Positions 1 through 5,016 of a stretch of 13,710 nucleotides of DNA are shown one piece after another. The notes under the pieces were generated by a model, which made no database searches, was not told the origin of the DNA, and saw only the letters and a list, made by a program, of their open reading frames with translations. Source of the DNA: Chloroflexota bacterium (GTDB taxonomy: Bacteria > Chloroflexota > Limnocylindria > Limnocylindrales > CSP1-4); NCBI GenBank assembly GCA_017882025.1, contig JADGQG010000032.1, positions 1 through 13,710 on the forward strand. The letters are read 5' to 3'. How positions within the stretch are numbered: position 1 is the first letter of the stretch; every line of letters starts with the position of its first letter. The translations under genes and the position numbers were made by a program.

Positions 1-1
1 G

Positions 2-391
2 AAGACGATCGCCCGGGTCAACAACCCGAAGAACGAGCCGCTCTTCAAGCATCTCGGGGTGGACGAGCTGATCTCGCCGACCCGGATGATCCTCGGCTCC
101 ATCGAGCAGGACATCCCGGTCCACGAGCTCCTGCACCTGGCGCCGCTGTCCCACGAGTTCGAGCTGGTGGAGGCGCAGCTCACGGCGGAGTCGCCCGCCG
201 TCGGGAGGACCCTGCTGCAGCTGGAGCTGCCGGATGGGTGCTCGGTCGTGGCAATCGTCCGCCACGAGGTGGCCCAGGCGGTGGGCCCCGACACGATCTT
301 CCGGGCCGGCGACAAGGTGATCGCCACCGGTCGACCCGAGTGCGAGCCGGCCCTCCACGGGACGTTGATCGGCGCACTCCCCGGCGCGTAG
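2..391 (+). CDS. trkA: TrkA-type potassium uptake regulator, C-terminal part (5' end outside window)
   Basis: The reading frame is open from the left edge and ends at TAG 389-391, so only the last 129 residues are visible. The start and most of the first Rossmann (RCK_N) domain lie outside. The visible N-terminus carries the 'ARVNNPKN' stretch typical of the end of the TrkA NAD-binding domain. A TrkA_C (RCK_C) domain follows: a block around 'ELVEAQLTAESPAVG', the conserved 'AIVRH' strand, then 'GDKVIATG' near the end. TrkA/KtrA-type proteins are cytoplasmic gating subunits that bind nucleotides and control a TrkH/KtrB potassium channel. The channel gene is not seen here and would be upstream if linked. 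The GTG at 59 is internal to the domain and is not a start. The family is clear; whether it is TrkA, KtrA or another RCK protein cannot be settled from the fragment. Confidence 0.85.
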   Translation, partial: KTIARVNNPKNEPLFKHLGVDELISPTRMILGSIEQDIPVHELLHLAPLSHEFELVEAQLTAESPAVGRTLLQLELPDGCSVVAIVRHEVAQAVGPDTIFRAGDKVIATGRPECEPALHGTLIGALPGA

Positions 392-402
392 CGCCCTCGA
401 CT

Positions 403-466
403 GCAACGCCCGCGTCAGGGCGCCCAGGCCACGCTGCCGAGACGCAACGCCCCGAGCCAGGGCGCC
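403..466. repeat. Imperfect direct repeat, two copies of about 22 bp
   Basis: GCAACGCCC...CAGGGCGCC occurs at 403-424 and again, with small differences and one extra base, at 444-466. The offset is about 41 bases. It lies just after the trkA stop. No function can be assigned; it may be a local duplication or two binding half-sites. Confidence 0.4.
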
Positions 467-502
467 GGGCGCTCGGCGACAAGCATCGGATGGGCCGCAT
501 GA

Positions 503-520
503 CTGCCGGCGATCCGGCAG
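503..520 (+). terminator. GC-rich hairpin after trkA, possible terminator
   Basis: There is a perfect 7-bp stem, CTGCCGG / CCGGCAG, with a 4-base loop (CGAT). No T-run follows, so intrinsic termination would be weak. Its position between the trkA stop and the next promoter fits an end-of-transcript structure. Confidence 0.3.
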
Positions 521-582
521 GGGGCGATCCTGCGTCACGGGATGCGCCGGCCACCCCGGCATGGACGCTCGGATGCCCGACT

Positions 583-603
583 CTTGACAACATCATTGTC
601 ATG
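583..603. promoter_or_regulatory. HAIR-like HspR operator overlapping the promoter
   Basis: CTTGACA (583-589), seven bases, then TGTCATG (597-603). The arms are inverted repeats at six of seven positions. The published HAIR element bound by HspR is CTTGAGT-N7-ACTCAAG, so arm length and spacing agree exactly and the outer CTTGA is kept. The last two inner arm bases (GT to CA) and one outer 3' base differ from that consensus. Because the 5' arm contains the -35 box and the repeat fills the spacer, a bound HspR would occlude RNA polymerase. Negative autoregulation of the downstream hspR is therefore inferred. Confidence 0.55.
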
Positions 604-613
604 GTTCCATACT
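584..613 (+). promoter_or_regulatory. Sigma-70-type promoter of the hspR-lon-dnaJ-clpB operon
   Basis: A perfect -35 box TTGACA (584-589) is followed by an 18-base spacer and a -10 box CATACT (608-613). Transcription would start near 620, leaving a leader of about 130 bases before the first good ribosome binding site at 741-744. The stretch is visibly less G+C-rich than its surroundings, as expected of a promoter. A candidate HspR operator overlaps its -35 box and spacer. Confidence 0.65.
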
Positions 614-662
614 GCGTCCCTGTCCAGAAGCATGGCAGCCGGGCGCATGACATCGTCGCGAC

Positions 663-688
663 AAGGACGGCCCCGCGGGCCGTTCCTT
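663..688 (+). promoter_or_regulatory. Strong hairpin in the operon leader
   Basis: AAGGACGGCCC (663-673) pairs with GGGCCGTTCCTT (677-688) around a three-base loop (CGC), with a single bulged base. It lies about 45 bases after the predicted transcription start and 53 bases before the leader ORF's ribosome binding site. The 3' arm ends in a short pyrimidine run (TTCCTTC) but has no proper T-tract. It could be a weak attenuator, a 5'-end stabilising structure or a thermosensitive fold. Only the pairing is directly visible. Confidence 0.4.
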
Positions 689-751
689 CGACCACCCTCC
701 CCCGCCTGGCAGGGCCGCCAATCCAGCCTCTCAGCACCCAGAGGTGCACGC

Positions 752-850
752 ATGACCCTCATCCGTCGAACAGGTCCAGTTGACGACTTCTACATCCGCG
801 CCGACACCCGGCCCGAGCCCGAGCTCGTCGGGGCCGGCGGCGGCCGCTGA
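752..850 (+). CDS. Short 32-codon leader ORF before hspR
   Basis: ATG at 752 is preceded by GAGG (741-744) with seven bases between, a better ribosome binding site than any in front of hspR. The ORF encodes 32 residues beginning MTLIRR and rich in charged and glycine residues near the end, and it stops at TGA 848-850. From about 782 to the stop every codon ends in G or C, whereas the TTG-initiated frame that would extend hspR upstream lacks this bias. hspR starts 13 bases after the stop, so the peptide may be a leader whose translation is coupled to hspR. It could also be the remnant of a larger gene: the MTLIRR opening faintly recalls the N-terminus of Hsp20 proteins, too short to call. No domain is recognised. 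Confidence 0.35.
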   Translation: MTLIRRTGPVDDFYIRADTRPEPELVGAGGGR

Positions 851-863
851 GCCATCCAGGCCC

Positions 864-1274
864 ATGCAGCGCAGCCGGTTCGATCCGGACCCCAGCCGCC
901 CGGTCTACGTGATCTCCGTGGCGGCCCGGATCGTCGCGGTCCATCCGCGGACGCTCCGCATCTACGAGGATGAGGGCCTGATAGAGCCGGCTCGTACGCC
1001 GACGAACATCCGGCTGTATTCCGACCACGACGTGCGCCGGATCCTGTGGATCCGGCATCTTACCCAGGACCGGGGGGTCAACCTGGCCGGCGTTCGAATC
1101 CTCTTCGAGCTCGAAGAACGGCTCGGGGTCCGCATCCTGGAGGCGCTCTCGGACGAATGGACCGCCGGTGACTGCGCCGATGCGGCCGCCCCGAGCCTGA
1201 GGGACAGCACAGGTCCCGACCCGGAGGCCGCGACATCCGTACCACCCGCACCGCGCCCTCGATCCGCGCCATGA
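864..1274 (+). CDS. hspR: HspR-type MerR-family heat-shock repressor
   Basis: The product from ATG 864 has 136 residues. Residues 14 to about 85 form a MerR helix-turn-helix unit, with 'VYVISVAARIVAVHPRTLR' at the start, the MerR signature 'LRIYEDEGLIEPARTP', then 'RLYSDHDVRRI' and 'GVNLAGVRILFELEE'. The VISVAA opening and the NLAGVR helix are characteristic of HspR, which represses chaperone genes by binding HAIR operators, in actinobacteria with DnaK as co-repressor. The last 45 or so residues are a disordered, proline- and alanine-rich tail. ATG 864 is chosen because it sits 13 residues before the conserved domain, as usual for HspR. A TTG at 780 would add a low-complexity extension with poor coding bias. 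The ribosome binding site for 864 is weak (AGG at 858-860), which fits coupling to the leader ORF. The gene leads the heat-shock operon and has a HAIR-like site in its promoter. Confidence 0.85.
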   Translation: MQRSRFDPDPSRPVYVISVAARIVAVHPRTLRIYEDEGLIEPARTPTNIRLYSDHDVRRILWIRHLTQDRGVNLAGVRILFELEERLGVRILEALSDEWTAGDCADAAAPSLRDSTGPDPEAATSVPPAPRPRSAP

Positions 1275-1304
1275 TCGGGACGAATCCGTACGAATTCGCA
1301 GCGC

Positions 1305-1337
1305 GCCCCCGGACGGGGGCCCCGGCCATCGGGCCGG
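1305..1337 (+). other. Two adjacent GC-rich hairpins between hspR and lon
   Basis: GCCCCC (1305-1310) / GGGGGC (1315-1320) with loop GGAC is followed directly by CCGGCC (1322-1327) / GGCCGG (1332-1337) with loop ATCG. Both stems are perfect. They lie in the 112-base gap before lon, with no T-run. They may act as an mRNA processing or stability element that sets hspR and lon levels apart. An 8-base palindrome, CGAATTCG, is just upstream at 1291-1298. Confidence 0.4.
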
Positions 1338-1386
1338 CACTTCGACCCGGGGCGCTCCAGCGTCCCATACGCGCCAGGAGGGCGTG

Positions 1387-3858
1387 ATGCCGAGACAGAA
1401 GAAAGACGGGAACCGACCGACCGAGACGCGGACCCGCGAGCTGCCGCTCGTGGCGCTCCGCGAGACAGTCATCTTCCCGGAGATGATCGTTCCGCTCCAG
1501 GTCGGCCGCGAGAAGAGCGTCAATGCGCTCAACGCCGCGGTCGCCGAGGGGAGCATGATCGCGCTGGTCACCCAGCGCCGGGCCGAGATGGAAGAGATCG
1601 GCGACCCCGCCGAGCTCTACTCGATCGGGACGCTCGCCAAGATCGCCCAGGTGGTGCAGCTCCAGGACGGCACCGTGCGTGCCATCGTCCAGGGCCAGAG
1701 CCGGTTGCGCGTGCACGGTTTCGTGTCGACCAGCCCGCACATCGTCGCGACGGTGGAAGAGCTGCCGGACGCCTCCCCGAAGGACCTCGAGGTCGAGGCC
1801 ATGATGAAGACCGTCCAGGCCCAGATGGACCAGTACGTCCAGTCGGGCGCACCGGTCCCGCCGGAGGCGGCCGTCGCCGCGCGCAACATCACCGAGCCGG
1901 GCCTGCTCGCCGACATGGTCGCCTACAGCCCCGACATGTCCACCGAGCAGCGCCAGGAGCTTCTCGAGACGATCGACGTCGTCGAGCGCCTCAAGCTCGT
2001 CTCGACGTTCCTCAACCGCCAGGTGGAGATCCTGGAACTCAAGGGGAAGATCCAGAGCGAGGTCAAGTCGGAGCTCGACAAGACGCAGCGCGAGTACATC
2101 CTCCGCGAGCAGCTCAAGGCGATCCAGCGCGAGCTGGGCGAGGACGACCCCCAGCAGGCCGAGATCCACGAGCTGCGCGACAAGGTGGAGCAGTCCGGGA
2201 TGCCCGACGAGGTCCGAACGCGGGCCCTCAAGGAAGTCGACCGGATGAGCCGGATTCCGTCGGCCTCGCCCGAGGTCGGCGTGATCCGGACCTACGTGGA
2301 CTGGCTGGTCGGGCTGCCCTGGAACACCTCCACGGATGACAACCTGGACATCCGCGAGGCTGCCCGCATCCTCGACGAGGACCATTTCGGGCTCGAGAAG
2401 GTCAAGGAGCGCATCCTCGAGTACCTCGCGGTCCGCACTCTTGCTTCGACGATCCGCAGCCCGATCCTCTGCTTCGTGGGTCCGCCCGGCGTCGGCAAGA
2501 CCTCGCTCGGAAAGTCGATCGCCCGCGCGATGGGCCGCAAGTTCGTCCGGATGAGCCTGGGCGGCGTCCACGACGAGGCGGAGATCCGCGGCCATCGCCG
2601 GACCTACATCGGCGCCCTGCCCGGCCGCGTCATCCAGAGCATCAAGACGAGCGGCTCCAACAACCCCGTCTTCATGCTCGACGAGGTGGACAAGCTGGGC
2701 ATGGACTTCCGGGGCGACCCGTCGTCCGCGCTCCTCGAGGTCCTGGACCCGGAGCAGAACAACACCTTCCAGGACAACTACCTCGAGGTGCCGTTCGATC
2801 TCAGCAAGGTCCTCTTCATCACCACAGCCAACCTGCTCGACCCCATCCCGGCGGCGCTGCGCGACCGGATGGAGGTGGTCCAGCTGCCGGGCTACACCCA
2901 GCGCGAGAAGGTCGAGATCGGGAAGCGATTCCTGCTTCCCAAGCAGCTCCACAACCACGGCCTCACGGAGAAGCGGATCCAGATCACGGACGATGCGTTC
3001 GTGGAGCTGGTCCAGGCCTACACCCACGAGGCGGGCGTCCGGAACCTGGAGCGTGAGCTGGCGAACATCATGCGCAAGGTCGCCCGGCAGGTCGCCGAAG
3101 GCCGCAAGCGCAAGACCGTGGTCGACATCAAGAAGCTCGTCGTGTTCCTCGGCCCGCCTCGCTTCGAGTACGGGGAGCTGGAGTCCGAGGACCAGACGGG
3201 CGCGGCGACGGGCCTCGTGGTCACCGAGGTCGGCGGCGACATCGTCGCGGTGGAGGTGACGAAGATGGAGGGCCGCGAGGACTTCATCCTCACCGGCCAG
3301 CTCGGTGACGTCATGAAGGAGTCTGCCCGCGCGGCCCTCTCGTGGATCCGCGCCAACGCCACGAAGCTGGGGATCGAGCGCGAGGTCTTCGAGAAGAACA
3401 CCCTCCACATCCACGTTCCGGCCGGCGCGATTCCCAAGGACGGCCCATCTGCCGGGATCACGATGGCCACGGCGATGGTGAGCGCGCTCACCGGCATCCC
3501 GGTCCGCAAGGACCTGGCGATGACCGGCGAGATCACGCTTCGCGGACGGGTCCTCCCGATCGGGGGTCTCAAGAGCAAGATCCTGGCCGCGCACCTCTCG
3601 GGCGCGCGCCTCGTGGTCCTCCCGAAGAAGAACGAGAAGGACCTCCGGGACATCCCCGAGGAGATCCGGAAGCAGATCAAGGTCATCCTCGTCGACTCGA
3701 TGGACCAGGTGCTGGATGCGGCCCTGCGGCGACGTCCGCAACCGCTCCAGCCGCGGTCCCCGGGCTCCGGCGGCGAGAAGCAGAGCGAGCCCCTCGCGGT
3801 CCAGGCGCGGCCCGGCTTCCCGGCCGACCAGCCCCCGGCGATCGCGTCGGGCCGCTGA
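1387..3858 (+). CDS. lon: ATP-dependent Lon protease
   Basis: The product is 823 residues and full length (E. coli Lon has 784). The N-terminal substrate-binding domain starts at about residue 18 with 'LPLVALRETVIFPEM'. A coiled-coil linker follows around residues 200-270. The AAA+ module has Walker A GPPGVGKT at 365-372 and Walker B with D432 and E433. The C-terminal serine protease domain shows 'PKDGPSAG' with catalytic S688 and 'GGLKSK' with catalytic K731, the same 43-residue spacing as the E. coli Ser679/Lys722 dyad. The last 45 or so residues are a proline-rich, probably disordered tail not usual in Lon. ATG 1387 is preferred because AGGAGG (1376-1381) lies five bases upstream; the adjacent GTG 1384 would leave only two. 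Lon degrades misfolded and regulatory proteins in the cytoplasm. Its place after hspR and 50 bases before dnaJ indicates heat-shock co-expression. Confidence 0.97.
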   Translation: MPRQKKDGNRPTETRTRELPLVALRETVIFPEMIVPLQVGREKSVNALNAAVAEGSMIALVTQRRAEMEEIGDPAELYSIGTLAKIAQVVQLQDGTVRAIVQGQSRLRVHGFVSTSPHIVATVEELPDASPKDLEVEAMMKTVQAQMDQYVQSGAPVPPEAAVAARNITEPGLLADMVAYSPDMSTEQRQELLETIDVVERLKLVSTFLNRQVEILELKGKIQSEVKSELDKTQREYILREQLKAIQRELGEDDPQQAEIHELRDKVEQSGMPDEVRTRALKEVDRMSRIPSASPEVGVIRTYVDWLVGLPWNTSTDDNLDIREAARILDEDHFGLEKVKERILEYLAVRTLASTIRSPILCFVGPPGVGKTSLGKSIARAMGRKFVRMSLGGVHDEAEIRGHRRTYIGALPGRVIQSIKTSGSNNPVFMLDEVDKLGMDFRGDPSSALLEVLDPEQNNTFQDNYLEVPFDLSKVLFITTANLLDPIPAALRDRMEVVQLPGYTQREKVEIGKRFLLPKQLHNHGLTEKRIQITDDAFVELVQAYTHEAGVRNLERELANIMRKVARQVAEGRKRKTVVDIKKLVVFLGPPRFEYGELESEDQTGAATGLVVTEVGGDIVAVEVTKMEGREDFILTGQLGDVMKESARAALSWIRANATKLGIEREVFEKNTLHIHVPAGAIPKDGPSAGITMATAMVSALTGIPVRKDLAMTGEITLRGRVLPIGGLKSKILAAHLSGARLVVLPKKNEKDLRDIPEEIRKQIKVILVDSMDQVLDAALRRRPQPLQPRSPGSGGEKQSEPLAVQARPGFPADQPPAIASGR

Positions 3859-3908
3859 CCGCGGCCCGGCCGCGCGCCCAGCTCCGGCGCTGCTGAGGGA
3901 GGGCCACC

Positions 3909-4952
3909 ATGGAGTACAAGGACTACTACGCCGTCCTGGGCGTCCCCAAGACCGCCACGGCAGCGGAGATCAAGAAGGCGTACCGGAAGCTCGCGCGGGA
4001 CCACCACCCGGACCGGAACGCGGGGAACAAGAACGCCGAGCGCCGCTTCAAGGAGGTCAACGAGGCCAACGAGGTCCTTGCGGACCCCGCCAAGCGATCG
4101 CAGTACGACGAGCTGGGTATCCACTGGCAGGACTACGCCCGGGCGGGGGCCCGGCCGGGCGGCGACCCGTTCGGCCCGGGCAGGCCCTTTGCCGGATTCG
4201 GGTCGGCGGACGGCGCAAGCCGCGGAGCCGGCACGGGCCGGCGCTCCGGCATGGGTGGCGGCGCCGGGGACGGAGGCATCCGGTTCGAGTTCGCCGGTGA
4301 CGGCGGCGACTTCTCCGACTTCTTCCGGACCTTCTTCGCGAGCGACATGCCGGGCGAGGCAGACCAGCCGGCCGGACGCGCCGGGGGCGCTACGCCGGGT
4401 CGCGCGTCGCATGCGCGCGGCCACGTGCCGGCGCCGGTCGCCGTGGAGGCGCACGTCGATGTGAGCCTGGACGACGCCTTTCACGGGGCGACGCGGCTCG
4501 TGGAAGTGAACGGGAAGCGGCTGGAGGTGAAGATCCCGGCCGGCGTCGAGACCGGGAGCCGGATTCGCTTTCGTGGCCGCGGCGGCGGCGAGGGCGCGGG
4601 TGTGCGCGATCTCGTGCTCATCGCCAAGGTCGCCCCGCATCCTGTCTTCCACCGCGAGGGCGCGACGCTCACCCGGGAGCTGCCGGTGACCCTCCGCGAA
4701 GCGCTCCTGGGCGCCGAGGTTCCCGTCCGGACACTGACAGGCCGGGTCCTGCTCCGCGTCCCCGCCGGCACCCAGAACGGCCGTGTGATCCGGCTGGGCG
4801 GCCAGGGGATGCCGCGCCTCAAGGGTGACGGCCGCGGCGACCTCCACGTCAAGGTCCGAGTGATCCTGCCCGTTCTCGACGAGGCGGGACGGCAGGCCGC
4901 TGCCGCCTTCCTGGACGCGGTGGACCAGTCGGACCCGAGGTCCGCCGAATGA
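3909..4952 (+). CDS. dnaJ: DnaJ-family co-chaperone, class II (no zinc finger; CbpA-like)
   Basis: The product has 347 residues. The J domain occupies residues 1-70, with HPD at 33-35, the loop that stimulates DnaK ATPase. A glycine-rich, low-complexity linker runs from about 77 to 170 and includes the usual short GF-type segment. Two beta-rich substrate-binding domains follow from about residue 178, recognisable by 'VSLDDAFHGATR', 'VKIPAGVETGSRIR' and 'VPAGTQNGRVIRLGGQGMP'. No CxxCxGxG repeats are present, so this is a class II J-protein like CbpA rather than canonical zinc-finger DnaJ. A GGGAGGG ribosome binding site (3897-3903) lies five bases before ATG. It sits 50 bases after lon and 64 bases before clpB, on the same strand. 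It would hand substrates to DnaK, which then cooperates with ClpB. The symbol could equally be cbpA. Confidence 0.93.
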   Translation: MEYKDYYAVLGVPKTATAAEIKKAYRKLARDHHPDRNAGNKNAERRFKEVNEANEVLADPAKRSQYDELGIHWQDYARAGARPGGDPFGPGRPFAGFGSADGASRGAGTGRRSGMGGGAGDGGIRFEFAGDGGDFSDFFRTFFASDMPGEADQPAGRAGGATPGRASHARGHVPAPVAVEAHVDVSLDDAFHGATRLVEVNGKRLEVKIPAGVETGSRIRFRGRGGGEGAGVRDLVLIAKVAPHPVFHREGATLTRELPVTLREALLGAEVPVRTLTGRVLLRVPAGTQNGRVIRLGGQGMPRLKGDGRGDLHVKVRVILPVLDEAGRQAAAAFLDAVDQSDPRSAE

Positions 4953-5016
4953 CCCCGAGTGCCGCCGATGACGCTGCCGACCCGACACCCCCCGACCGGA
5001 AGGATCCGACCGCACG

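Larger units (their letters stand above)
392..583. other. Intergenic region between trkA and the heat-shock promoter
   Basis: I see no convincing gene here. Open frames crossing this stretch have proline- and arginine-rich shadow translations. Together with the leader that follows, about 360 bases (392-751) lack a clear gene. The recognisable structure is a short direct repeat (403-466), a GC-rich hairpin (503-520) and, at the right end, the start of a promoter. Each is listed separately. Confidence 0.5.

Noticed and set aside
780..863. TTG 780 as the hspR start
   Set aside because: It would add 28 low-complexity residues before the usual HspR N-terminus, has no good ribosome binding site, and its codon bias is poor compared with the overlapping 752-850 frame.
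1276..1286. CGGGACGAATC shared with 7827-7837, suggesting a second copy of the inverted-repeat element
   Set aside because: An 11-base match is expected by chance in a window of this size and G+C bias, and the surrounding arms are not conserved well enough.
1341..1371. Separate lon promoter TTCGAC-N19-CATACG
   Set aside because: The spacing is long, the boxes are poor, and the start point would fall in the ribosome binding site.
1078..3741. Very long minus-strand open frame opposite lon (887 codons), and similar long ones opposite clpB and purH
   Set aside because: They lie entirely antisense to genes with intact catalytic motifs and translate to Arg/Asp/Leu-rich sequence typical of shadows in high-GC DNA.
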